The position numbers and the translations under genes were made by a program. Of a stretch of 64,000 bases of DNA, positions 25,707 through 34,469 are shown piece by piece. The notes under the pieces were generated by a model. It was not told the origin of the DNA, searched no databases, and was given only the letters and a program-made list of their open reading frames with translations. Where the stretch lies: assembly GCA_964441235.1 (NCBI GenBank), contig CAYTUQ010000003.1, forward strand, positions 87,419-151,418, given 5' to 3'. How positions within the stretch are numbered: position 1 is the stretch's first letter; every line of letters starts with the position of its first letter. The stretch comes from BS750m-G69 sp964441235 (GTDB lineage: Bacteria; Fidelibacterota; UBA2242).

Positions 25707-28100
25707 ATGATTGATGAAGAAAAGCAGTTAAACCCTAAACCTTCCGATAAGTTGGAAGCAATAACAGAAAAAGTAGATACTCCCAAGAATGAAATTTCCG
25801 AAGAAATGGGAGTATCGCTCGAAAAATCAGAGGAATCTGTAACAAATGATCCTATAGTGGAAGTTTCTGAAGTTAAGTTGTCTAAAGAACAGTCTAATGT
25901 TGATGTTGCTGAAGAGATCTTTTCGAAAGAGGTAATAACGACTGGTCCCTTTTCGGAGGAGATTCGTGTCGTTAGTTTAGCTGATCTTGAAGAGCAGAAA
26001 GAAAAATCCTATAGTGAGCAAGTTAAAATTTATGAGAGCTCTTTAAAGGATATATCTCAAGAACAGAGAGTTATTGGGAAAGTAGTGGCTATCCATGAAG
26101 ATGAAATTTTGATGGATGTTGGTTTCAAGTCGGAAGGGGTTATTGCCAGAGATGAATTTGAACAAGGTGAGCTTCCGAAAATAGGTGAACAAGTAGAAGT
26201 TTTTGTTGATATACTCGAAGATGAAAATGGTCAGATGATTCTTTCCAAAAGAAAAGCAGATTTTATGAGGATTTGGGAACGGGTTAGAGAAATATATAAC
26301 AGCAGGGAAACGATTGAAGGTAGAATCGTAAGTCGTATTAAGGGCGGTATGGTAGTTGATATCATGGGTGTTGATGCATTTCTCCCCGGTTCTCAAATAG
26401 ATATACGACCTGTTATCGATTTTGATTTCTTCGTTGGTAAGACTTATGATTTTCGTATTGTCAAATTGAATGAACTCAGAAAGAACATTGTCTTAAGCCG
26501 TAAAGAGATACTCGAGGAGAGTATGAAAGAAAAGCGTGAAAAGCTTCTCGAAAAAATCAAAGTTGGTGATGTTCTCAAGGGTAGAGTAAAGAATATCACC
26601 GATTTTGGTGTTTTTGTAGACTTAGGTGGTCTTGACGGTTTACTCCATATAACAGACCTATCCTGGGGTAGAGTAAATCATCCAAAGGAAATTGTAAGTA
26701 TGGAAGAAGAACTAACTGTTAAGGTTATTGATTATGATCCTGAAAAAAAGAGAGTATCACTTGGTCTTAAACAACTTACACCTCACCCCTGGGAAGGTGT
26801 TGAGCAAAAATATCCAGTTGATTCAATAGTTAAAGGTAAAGTCGTTAATATTACTAATTATGGTGTGTTTGTAGAACTTGAGAAAGGAGTTGAAGGATTA
26901 ATTCACATATCTGAAATATCCTGGACGAGACATATTAAACATCCTTCCGAAGTATTTTCTCTTAATGAAATAGTCGAAGCAAAAGTTCTTAGTATTGATA
27001 GTGAAGAAAGAAAAATATCTCTCGGATATAAACAACTTGAGCCGGATCCTTGGGAATCCATTGAGAAGACATATCAAGTTGATTCACTTCATAAAGGTAT
27101 TGTAAGAAATCTAACACCCTATGGTGCTTTTGTTGAGCTTCATGAGGGAATTGATGGTTTTGTACATATTTCCGACCTCTCCTGGACAAGAAAATTTCAT
27201 CATCCAAGGGAAGTGTTGCGGAGAGGAGATGAAATTGAAGTAAGAGTTCTGGAAATTTCGAGACAAAATAGAAGAATTGCTCTTGGTGTAAAGCAGGTAA
27301 GGGAAGATCCATGGCCCCTTATTGAGAAAACTTATACAGAGGGTGCTATAGTAGAAGGTGAAGTATTTAAAATCACTGACAAACTTATTGTTGTAAAGTT
27401 GGAATATGGTTTAGAAGGAATCGTTCCATTGAGTCAAATGCCCAAGCAGGATAGAAAAAACGTTGCCGAAAAAGTTAAAATCGGCGAAAAGATGCAATTA
27501 AAAGTCATAGAGGTTAATAGAACTGAAAAGAAGCTGGTATTGTCTCGCGAACAAGCAATTTCTAAAAAACCCAGGTCAGATGCCGAAGCGTACATGATGA
27601 AACAAAAAAAGACTACTGGTAAATTAGAGATTCCAGAAGTAATTATAGAAAAGATAGCTGAATCAGAAAAAGAGGTGAAATCTAAGGCTAAGAAAGCTGC
27701 AAAAAAGAAGGAAAAGCCGAAAGAAGCTGAAAAAAGTGAACTGAAAGTATCCCCCATAAAATCTGTCAAGGAAAGGAAAGCGACAAAACCCAGGAAGGAA
27801 ACTGCTGCTAAAAAATCTGAAGAAGAGAAAAAAGTCAGAGATAAATCACGACAAGCTGTAAAAAAAGAGGTAAAGAGAATTACAAAAAAGGAAGTGAAGC
27901 CGGGGAAAGTTGAAAAAGGAGAAGAAAAAGTATCAACGGAAAAAACTGAGAAAGGAAAGAAAGTAACCAGACCGAAGAAAAAAACCACAACTAAAATGGT
28001 TGAAAAAGAGAAAAATATTGAAGAGGAAATTCAGCCGACTGTAGAAAAAGAAATCAAGAAGACTGAGAAAAAACAGATCGTAAGCGTACAGCGAAAGTGA
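25707..28100 (+). CDS. rpsA: 30S ribosomal protein S1 with long Lys-rich tail
   Basis: 797 residues. An acidic N-terminal extension of about 110 residues, then six S1 RNA-binding repeats: for example GRVKNITDFGVFVDLGGLDGLL, GKVVNITNYGVFVELEKG and GIVRNLTPYGAFVELHEG are the strong third to fifth repeats. From about residue 640 the tail is low-complexity Lys/Glu. S1 helps mRNA bind the 30S subunit. After TGA at 28098 the same Lys-rich style continues in the -1 frame to TAG 28187-28189 (RKRTAKVIKSKS....KKK), and the switch maps to a run of six A near 28069. This suggests a frameshift or sequencing error in the tail. Confidence 0.93.
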   Translation: MIDEEKQLNPKPSDKLEAITEKVDTPKNEISEEMGVSLEKSEESVTNDPIVEVSEVKLSKEQSNVDVAEEIFSKEVITTGPFSEEIRVVSLADLEEQKEKSYSEQVKIYESSLKDISQEQRVIGKVVAIHEDEILMDVGFKSEGVIARDEFEQGELPKIGEQVEVFVDILEDENGQMILSKRKADFMRIWERVREIYNSRETIEGRIVSRIKGGMVVDIMGVDAFLPGSQIDIRPVIDFDFFVGKTYDFRIVKLNELRKNIVLSRKEILEESMKEKREKLLEKIKVGDVLKGRVKNITDFGVFVDLGGLDGLLHITDLSWGRVNHPKEIVSMEEELTVKVIDYDPEKKRVSLGLKQLTPHPWEGVEQKYPVDSIVKGKVVNITNYGVFVELEKGVEGLIHISEISWTRHIKHPSEVFSLNEIVEAKVLSIDSEERKISLGYKQLEPDPWESIEKTYQVDSLHKGIVRNLTPYGAFVELHEGIDGFVHISDLSWTRKFHHPREVLRRGDEIEVRVLEISRQNRRIALGVKQVREDPWPLIEKTYTEGAIVEGEVFKITDKLIVVKLEYGLEGIVPLSQMPKQDRKNVAEKVKIGEKMQLKVIEVNRTEKKLVLSREQAISKKPRSDAEAYMMKQKKTTGKLEIPEVIIEKIAESEKEVKSKAKKAAKKKEKPKEAEKSELKVSPIKSVKERKATKPRKETAAKKSEEEKKVRDKSRQAVKKEVKRITKKEVKPGKVEKGEEKVSTEKTEKGKKVTRPKKKTTTKMVEKEKNIEEEIQPTVEKEIKKTEKKQIVSVQRK

Positions 28101-28224
28101 TTAAATCTAAAAGTGATAGTTCTTCCAGGGGAAAAAGTAAAGTTTCTAAACCTGGCTTGAAAAAAGATTCGGGTACTAAGAAAAAGTAGTAAATTAAATG
28201 TATAAGCTAAATTAGTTATGGTAT

Positions 28225-28255
28225 AAGGGCTTGGATATTCTAGGCCCTTTTATTA
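28225..28255 (+). terminator. Intrinsic terminator after rpsA
   Basis: AAGGGCTT (28225-28232) pairs with AGGCCCTT (28242-28249), eight pairs with one G-U and a nine-base loop, followed by TTTATT. It ends only about 12 bp before the ybbR-like start. Confidence 0.7.
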
Positions 28256-28266
28256 TCTTCGCATCT

Positions 28267-29286
28267 ATGATGAAAAAGGCAATACGCAAAAAGGATTTAT
28301 TTTACCAATTAAGTAAAATTCTAAAAAACTGGATTTTCAATGATACTAAAACAAAAATTGGGATTTTTGCACTTACCATACTCATTTGGTTTTTCACGGT
28401 CTTAGGTAATAAATATACTTATACCTTTAATGTTTTTCTTGACGTTCGAAATATTATGCAGGATAAAACACTTAAAGAGAAAATTCCTGAAAAAATCCAG
28501 GCAAATTTTTCCGGTAAAGGTATAGATATGCTTTATCTATTAATGTCAAACAGGTCCTCCTTTAAATTTGTTCTTGATCTTCAGAATATTAGATGGTTTT
28601 ATGATTTTCAACTAAATGAATATTTCTCTAACAACCCGGAGAAGATTATCATTCCCCGTACTGCAGATGTGGAATTTGATCAAATTATATGGCCTGATAC
28701 CATCCATGTCGAACTTGATAAATTTAGTGCAGTTAGAGTGCCTGTCATTCCACAGTTGAATATTGAGCCAGTCCCCGGTTATATTGTTGTTGATTGTCCT
28801 CAGTTATCTCCTGATAGTGTAGTTATTAGTGGACCAAGAACTTATATTAGAAAATATAAGCAAATAAAAACTGAAGAGTATACCCAAACGAATCTGTCGA
28901 CTCAGCTCAAGATAAAACTCAAATTAAAAGTATCTGATAATGATAATATAACTATTTCCCCAAATAGTATTGAGCTGACTCAAAAAGTTGAACAGATTGG
29001 TGAAAAAACTATATATAACATTCCGATAGATATTATCGAAGTTCCCAAAGGTATTAATGTTGAATTAAGCCCAACCAGTATTTCATTAACAGTTTCTTCA
29101 GGAGTTAGTTTACTTAAGAATTTGAATCCGAATGATATTAAGGTATATTTTAATTTTTCAAAAAGCTGGAAACCTGACGAATCTATATATATTCCATCAG
29201 TTTCTTTACCGAAGGGAGTGATTGCCTGGAGCAATATGACTCCCAGAAAAATTGAAGTGCATGTAATTCGTGAAAGGACACGTTAA
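28267..29286 (+). CDS. YbbR-like domain membrane-anchored protein
   Basis: About 339 residues from ATG 28267 (or 28270); an upstream TTG at 28231 lies within the terminator hairpin and is unlikely. One membrane segment (KIGIFALTILIWFFTVLG) near the N-terminus and an outside part with repeats of the YbbR type, such as VPGYIVVDCPQLSPDSVVISGPRTYI and ISLTVSSGVSLL. In Firmicutes the relative CdaR regulates diadenylate cyclase CdaA, but no cdaA is next to this gene. It ends directly against tsaD (TAA then ATG), so the two are co-translated. No Shine-Dalgarno is visible. Confidence 0.8.
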   Translation: MMKKAIRKKDLFYQLSKILKNWIFNDTKTKIGIFALTILIWFFTVLGNKYTYTFNVFLDVRNIMQDKTLKEKIPEKIQANFSGKGIDMLYLLMSNRSSFKFVLDLQNIRWFYDFQLNEYFSNNPEKIIIPRTADVEFDQIIWPDTIHVELDKFSAVRVPVIPQLNIEPVPGYIVVDCPQLSPDSVVISGPRTYIRKYKQIKTEEYTQTNLSTQLKIKLKLKVSDNDNITISPNSIELTQKVEQIGEKTIYNIPIDIIEVPKGINVELSPTSISLTVSSGVSLLKNLNPNDIKVYFNFSKSWKPDESIYIPSVSLPKGVIAWSNMTPRKIEVHVIRERTR

Positions 29287-30294
29287 ATGATTGTATTAGG
29301 TATAGAAACCTCCTGTGATGAAACTTCAGTAGCAATTCTTAAAGACAATGATGTATTAGCGAATTTAATATCTTCACAGCTTCTTCATCAGGAATATGGA
29401 GGTGTTGTGCCGGAATTTGCCTCAAGAGAGCATATGCGTCTTCTTCCTCGTCTCACGCAAAAAGCTCTGGATCAAACTTCATTAAGATTGAATAATATTG
29501 ATGCTATAGCTGTTACAAGGGGACCTGGATTAATGGGGGCACTTCTTGTTGGGTTGAGTTTTGCTAAGGGATTGTCTTATGCATTGAATAAACCTTTATT
29601 GGCTGTGAACCATATAGAAGGCCATATTATAGCAAATTTTTTATCTCGAGATGCTGAATTTAATTTTCCATTTCTCTGTTTGCTTGTTTCAGGAGGTCAT
29701 ACTCAGATTGTATATGTTAAAGATTTCGGGGATTATGATATTCTTGGAAGAAGTGTTGATGATGCAGCAGGAGAAGCATTTGATAAAGCGGCGAGAATAT
29801 TAGGCCTTGGCTATCCAGGTGGACCTGCGATTGATGAATTATCAAGGGGGGGTGATCCGACGTTTCATTATTTTCCAAGGGCAAAAGTAAAAAGTTCTAA
29901 GTCTGATTTTAGTTTTAGTGGTTTAAAAACATCAATACTTTACCTTGTTAAGAAAAAAGGGCGGAAATGGACGGAGGAGCATCTTTCAGATTTGTGTACT
30001 TCTTATCAGGAGGCTATTGTTGATATATTGAAGACAAACACTTTTCTGGTAGCCAGGGAAAATAATGTAGATACTCTTGTGCTCGCAGGTGGGGTGGCAG
30101 CAAATTCCAGGCTAAGATATGTATTTTCTAAAGAAGCAAAGAATCTTGGTATAAGAGTATTTTTCCCCTCTTCGGAATATTGTACTGATAATGCAGCAAT
30201 GATTGCTCGGACAGGTTTAGAGATGTTAAAGCGCAAGATAACTTCACCCCTGAACATTTCTGCCGTACCGAATCTACCATTGTCACATTTTTAA
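29287..30294 (+). CDS. tsaD: tRNA N6-adenosine threonylcarbamoyltransferase
   Basis: 335 residues, normal length. LGIETSCDETSVAI at the start, metal-binding His109 and His113 in NHIEGH, VSGGHTQI, DDAAGEAFDKAARILGLGYPGG and LAGGVAANSRLR. It transfers the threonylcarbamoyl group to A37 of ANN-decoding tRNAs together with TsaB/TsaE. The gene starts immediately after the YbbR-like stop and its own stop overlaps the next start as TAATG. Confidence 0.97.
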   Translation: MIVLGIETSCDETSVAILKDNDVLANLISSQLLHQEYGGVVPEFASREHMRLLPRLTQKALDQTSLRLNNIDAIAVTRGPGLMGALLVGLSFAKGLSYALNKPLLAVNHIEGHIIANFLSRDAEFNFPFLCLLVSGGHTQIVYVKDFGDYDILGRSVDDAAGEAFDKAARILGLGYPGGPAIDELSRGGDPTFHYFPRAKVKSSKSDFSFSGLKTSILYLVKKKGRKWTEEHLSDLCTSYQEAIVDILKTNTFLVARENNVDTLVLAGGVAANSRLRYVFSKEAKNLGIRVFFPSSEYCTDNAAMIARTGLEMLKRKITSPLNISAVPNLPLSHF

Positions 30295-32423
30295 TGACTG
30301 ACTTTTCAATACAATTTCAAAATTTAAGTATATGGCTATTTGTTACACTTATAGCACTTGGTATTATTATTTTTTTTACTTTTCGTACCCCTAAAAAAAT
30401 TATATCCAGTAAAGATAAAATTTTTTTAATGGTTTTGAGAACATTAGTGTTTTTACTGATAACGTTTCTTTTTCTCAAACCGGTTTTGCATTGGACAAGA
30501 TTGAAAAGTCTTTCTCCTAAGCTGTTGGTTTGGATAGATAATTCTCTAAGTATGACAGTGCATAAAGATTTTTCTCCAGAATCATTAATAGAATCTATGA
30601 AAGATATAAATGCAGACTTGAAAAAGGAGGGTGTAGATTTAATTTATGAGATTTTTAGTGATAATATTAACAAGGAGACTCATTTATTAGATAGAATTGT
30701 TTTCGATGGATTGAGTACAGATATATCTCACGTTATAAAAGAATCCAAATCAAAACACATCGATGAAAATGTAATTGCGGCAATTTTAATATCAGATGGC
30801 GTAGTTACGAAAGGTGAAGACCCCAGCCTTATGGAACTGAATTTACCTTTCCCAGTATTTACTATCGGTGTTGGTGATAGTTCACCTACAATGGATCCAT
30901 CAATATCTCAAATGAAATTGCCTGAGTTCGCTAAAGTTGGAGATTCAGTTGAAATTCGTGCTGAAGTTGTTCCTCTTGGAAATGATAAACCTTTGGGAGT
31001 AATTCTTAAAGAGGATGGTAGGATTATTCAAAAAAGGATGGTCGAAGCTCAACGGCAAGCTTTTAAAAGAGAGGTGATTTTTCATATTGTACCAAATGAA
31101 GTGGGTGTGAAAAGATACGAAATTGAAATAGAGAGAACTAATGATACAAATCCATATAATAATATTCGGATGGGATTGTTAAGAGTACATTCTGCAAAAA
31201 CTAACATTGTGGTTTTGAATGCCAGAGCAGGCTTTGAATCAAGGTTTTTAAATAGATGTTTGAAAGAAATTGAAAATGTCAAAGTTTTTAATATTGTAGA
31301 GACATCTTCAGGTTGGTTTCCGCTTTCCCTATCTTCTATTACAAGAGAAAAATGGGATGTGGTTGTTCTTTTAGGTTTTCCCTCAAATGGAACAGATTTG
31401 AATGAGATACTGGCTATTAAACGAAAGATTGAAAGTGAATCGGTACCTTTGCTGATTGTTTACAATCGAATGCTCTCTCTGGAGAAAGTAAATACTTTAG
31501 TCGGTGAAACAATTATTAAGGGAAGGATTAACGATAGGTCGAAAGAGACGGTTTTAGTCCAATTAACTTCAAAAGGAGAAAATCATCCTGTAATCCGAGA
31601 TGTTCTTTTGGGTTATAACGCAGTAAATTTATGGAGTTCACTTCCTCCAATCGGATGGTGTTTTAAGGACTTACAACTTAACAATGGATTTATACCTATA
31701 ATAACAACTGCGGATATATCAGAGCTCCCTGTGATTGCTGTAAGGGAGTTTAGTGGGAAACGAATGGCTATATGTTTGGGAACGGATTTTTGGAGATGGC
31801 ACTTTATGACTCAGGGAAGTAATGAGGTCGATTTATACACTAAGACCTTTACTGGTTTAGTTAAGTGGTTGGCAGATACTCTAAGTACGTCAAATATTCA
31901 AATTACACTAAATAAATCCGTTTATCTGTCAGGTGAACAGGCAGAAATTTCGGGATTAGTTTTTGATGTTCAGGGAAATGTAGTTCCGTCTGCAGTACTT
32001 AACGGTATAGCTGTAAATGAGAATGGTGATGAACAACCATTTGCTGTACAATGGGATGGTAATCAGTTTAAGGGAGAAGTTCCACTCAGATTAAAAGGTG
32101 ATTACAGGATTAGATTAACTGCACAATTTGGCGATAACAAAATAGGTAGTACAGAGCTAAAATTAACAGTTGTTGATCAACCGATTGAGTTGTCAAACGT
32201 TATGCAAAAAGCTGATGTTCTCAGGTCTATTTCTTATAAAACAGGTGGCAAGAAAATCAATATTGATGATCTCAAGTCTGTATTAAGTTTTATTAGTGTC
32301 AAGAAAAAAGAGATAGAAGAAAAGCACGAGCTCAAGTTGTGGCGCTGGTATGGTTCTTTTATGTTGATTGTTAGTTTGCTTTTTATTGAATGGATAGTAA
32401 GAAGGATAAATGGGTATCAGTAA
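30294..32423 (+). CDS. Membrane protein with von Willebrand A-like domain
   Basis: 709 residues. Two N-terminal membrane segments (about 12-28 and 45-63), a large non-cytoplasmic part and a last segment near 685-700 (FMLIVSLLFIEWIV). After the second segment comes LLVWIDNSLSM, a degenerate metal-site (DxSxS) of a VWA-like fold, with AAILISDGVVTKGEDP and PVFTIGVGDSSP further on. Mid part has Ig-like and glutamine-amidotransferase-like features typical of BatA-style or DUF4159-neighbour proteins. Translationally coupled to tsaD by TAATG, though a functional tie is not evident. Exact role unknown. Confidence 0.75.
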   Translation: MTDFSIQFQNLSIWLFVTLIALGIIIFFTFRTPKKIISSKDKIFLMVLRTLVFLLITFLFLKPVLHWTRLKSLSPKLLVWIDNSLSMTVHKDFSPESLIESMKDINADLKKEGVDLIYEIFSDNINKETHLLDRIVFDGLSTDISHVIKESKSKHIDENVIAAILISDGVVTKGEDPSLMELNLPFPVFTIGVGDSSPTMDPSISQMKLPEFAKVGDSVEIRAEVVPLGNDKPLGVILKEDGRIIQKRMVEAQRQAFKREVIFHIVPNEVGVKRYEIEIERTNDTNPYNNIRMGLLRVHSAKTNIVVLNARAGFESRFLNRCLKEIENVKVFNIVETSSGWFPLSLSSITREKWDVVVLLGFPSNGTDLNEILAIKRKIESESVPLLIVYNRMLSLEKVNTLVGETIIKGRINDRSKETVLVQLTSKGENHPVIRDVLLGYNAVNLWSSLPPIGWCFKDLQLNNGFIPIITTADISELPVIAVREFSGKRMAICLGTDFWRWHFMTQGSNEVDLYTKTFTGLVKWLADTLSTSNIQITLNKSVYLSGEQAEISGLVFDVQGNVVPSAVLNGIAVNENGDEQPFAVQWDGNQFKGEVPLRLKGDYRIRLTAQFGDNKIGSTELKLTVVDQPIELSNVMQKADVLRSISYKTGGKKINIDDLKSVLSFISVKKKEIEEKHELKLWRWYGSFMLIVSLLFIEWIVRRINGYQ

Positions 32424-32582
32424 AAATTACTTGCAATTTTAACTCGTAATAACCTAATTTCCAGCGTGCTGACAACTAAAGTAAATAAGAGGTATAAATC
32501 GCAAAATTGATAGTTTAAAAAGTTGTTGCACGCTCTATTCACCCTTCAAACATACTTAATTATCTTTTAGGAGGATATTTAT

Positions 32583-33932
32583 ATGGAAAAAATAGCAATG
32601 ATAGGTGTAGGATATGTTGGATTAGTAGCTGGAACAGGATTAGCTGATTTTGGTAATGAAGTGATTTGCGTGGATATAGACGATGAGAAAATTAAAAAAT
32701 TAAAAAATGATATTTTGCCAATTTACGAACCGGGTTTGCTTGATATAATAAGAAGGAATGTTGAAAAGGGAAGATTGAAGTTTACTACGGATTTGGATAA
32801 ATCTATAAAGGATTCAGACGTTATTTTTCTGGCTGTTCCTACGCCTTCCGGTAAGAACGGTGAAGTGGACTTATCTTATGTATTTAATGTGATTGATAAG
32901 ATTGCCGAAGTTATTGAAAGTTATAAAGTCATTGTTACTAAAAGTACAGTTGAGGTAGGCACAGGCGATAAAATTCGTGAACAGCTTATAGCAAAAGGTA
33001 TTTCTGAAAATATGTTTGATGTTGTCTCCAATCCTGAGTTTTTACGAGAAGGGTCTGCTGTTAGAGATTTTATGCATCCTGATAGAGTTGTTATTGGAAC
33101 AGACTCTCAGAAAGCTATTAATATTATGAAAGAGATATATCGTCCTCTTTACCTTCTTGAAACTCCGGTTATCGCTACTGATATCCGAACCGCAGAAATG
33201 ATTAAATATGCTTCTAATGCATTTTTAGCTACGAAAATATCTTTTATTAATGAGGTTGCGAATATTTGTGAACGAGTTGGTGCAAATGTGCAAGTGGTTG
33301 CAAAAGCGATGGGGCTTGATGGTCGAATATCGAGTAAATTTTTACATGCCGGTACCGGTTTTGGGGGAGCTTGTTTTCCAAAGGATACACTGGCATTGAC
33401 CAAAATGGCTGAGAAAGCAGGTACAAAAGCAGCAATTGTTGAAGCCGTTATTGATGTTAATGAAAAGCAAAAAAAGATAGTAATTGAAAAACTGCTTAAA
33501 TTTGTGCCTGATTTAAAGGGGAAAACTATTGGTATTTTAGGTCTGGCTTTCAAACCAAATACCGATGATGTCAGGGATGCACCGGCATTAACGGTAATTA
33601 AAGAAATCCTCTCCTTGGGCGGGCAAATCAAAGCTTATGATCCTGAGGCAATGAACGAAATGAGAAAACACTATCCGGAAATCACTTATGTTGCATCGAG
33701 TGAAGATGCTGTTAAGAATGTGGATGCAATGATTATATTGACAGAATGGAATGAATTTAGAAATATGAATCTGGGTTACATTAAATCTACCATGAAGAAT
33801 CCTGTAATGATTGATTCGCGGAACATTTACGATCCGCAAGTAGTTATTCGAGAAGGTTTTCAGTATGATTGTATTGGACGTTATATCAAGGAAATCGGTA
33901 CTAATTCGATAGATATTAGTGAAAGAAATTAA
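32583..33932 (+). CDS. ugd: UDP-glucose 6-dehydrogenase
   Basis: 449 residues from ATG 32583 with TTAGGAGG upstream. NAD site GVGYVGLVAG at the start, VSNPEFLREGSAV, EMIKYASNAFLATKISFINE, catalytic Cys264 in GFGGACFPKD and a C-terminal LGLAFKPNTDDVRDAP. It oxidises UDP-glucose to UDP-glucuronate, a precursor for envelope polysaccharides. First gene of the polysaccharide locus. Confidence 0.95.
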   Translation: MEKIAMIGVGYVGLVAGTGLADFGNEVICVDIDDEKIKKLKNDILPIYEPGLLDIIRRNVEKGRLKFTTDLDKSIKDSDVIFLAVPTPSGKNGEVDLSYVFNVIDKIAEVIESYKVIVTKSTVEVGTGDKIREQLIAKGISENMFDVVSNPEFLREGSAVRDFMHPDRVVIGTDSQKAINIMKEIYRPLYLLETPVIATDIRTAEMIKYASNAFLATKISFINEVANICERVGANVQVVAKAMGLDGRISSKFLHAGTGFGGACFPKDTLALTKMAEKAGTKAAIVEAVIDVNEKQKKIVIEKLLKFVPDLKGKTIGILGLAFKPNTDDVRDAPALTVIKEILSLGGQIKAYDPEAMNEMRKHYPEITYVASSEDAVKNVDAMIILTEWNEFRNMNLGYIKSTMKNPVMIDSRNIYDPQVVIREGFQYDCIGRYIKEIGTNSIDISERN

Positions 33933-33952
33933 TTAAAATTAATAGTCATTCA

Positions 33953-34390
33953 TTGCTTCGCTCATGTTATTTGTTGTTAACTTTTTCCGAGTTAGAAGAT
34001 GAAATTGTCTCAAGGGGACTCCTTTCGGAGGAAGAATTAAATATTTATCAAATGTCAATGGAAATTGGGGAAAAAATATGGAGTATTGTAATTAAATGGG
34101 ACTATTTTTCTAATGATACTATTGGGAAACAATTGGTTAGAGCAGTAGATTCAGTAGCAGCAAATATAAGTGAGGGCTTCGGAAGATATCATTTTAAAGA
34201 GAAGAAGAATTTTTGTTATTATTCAAGAGGTTCGTTGTTTGAAACAAAGACATGGTTGCTTAAAGCATATAATCGTAAGTTGTTAAATGATAATGATTTT
34301 CAAAAATTCCAAAGAGAAATTGAAATTTTAGGAGTAAAATTAAATAATTATATAAATTCTATCGGCAAAACTATAAATTACTATAAATGA
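33953..34390 (+). CDS. Four-helix bundle protein (S23 / TIGR02436 family)
   Basis: The recognisable part runs LNIYQMSMEIGEKIW, LVRAVDSVAANISEGFGRY and FCYYSRGSLFETKTWLLKAY to the end, the family that includes proteins from 23S rRNA intervening sequences and many free-standing copies. Family members normally start a few residues before LNIYQ, but here that place is occupied by a double-hairpin repeat (34007-34030) read through in frame. The true start is unclear: TTG 33953 keeps the frame; ATG 34052 would lose the first helix residues. It sits between ugd and rfbB. Function unknown. Confidence 0.75.
   Translation: MLRSCYLLLTFSELEDEIVSRGLLSEEELNIYQMSMEIGEKIWSIVIKWDYFSNDTIGKQLVRAVDSVAANISEGFGRYHFKEKKNFCYYSRGSLFETKTWLLKAYNRKLLNDNDFQKFQREIEILGVKLNNYINSIGKTINYYK
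34007..34030 (+). repeat. Double-hairpin element, copy 9
   Basis: GTCTC-AAG-GGGAC (one T-G pair) then CTCC-TTTC-GGAG. It lies in frame in the N-terminal region of the four-helix bundle gene, where it encodes part of the stretch before LNIYQ. A GCTTCGCTC module lies about 50 bp upstream, as near other copies. Confidence 0.65.
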
Positions 34391-34469
34391 CTATACAATA
34401 ACAATCTAATAACCACTGAATGACTAATGAATAACAACCAAATGGTGCTAAATATAATAGAGGGAACTA

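Noticed and set aside
25676..25740. Repeated AACCCTAAACC near the rpsA start as a telomere-like repeat
   Set aside because: Only two partial copies, one in coding sequence; coincidence in AT-rich DNA.
27434..27988. Minus-strand frame of 184 codons opposite rpsA
   Set aside because: It is a Phe/Ser-rich shadow of the Lys/Glu-rich tail of S1 and has no ribosome site.
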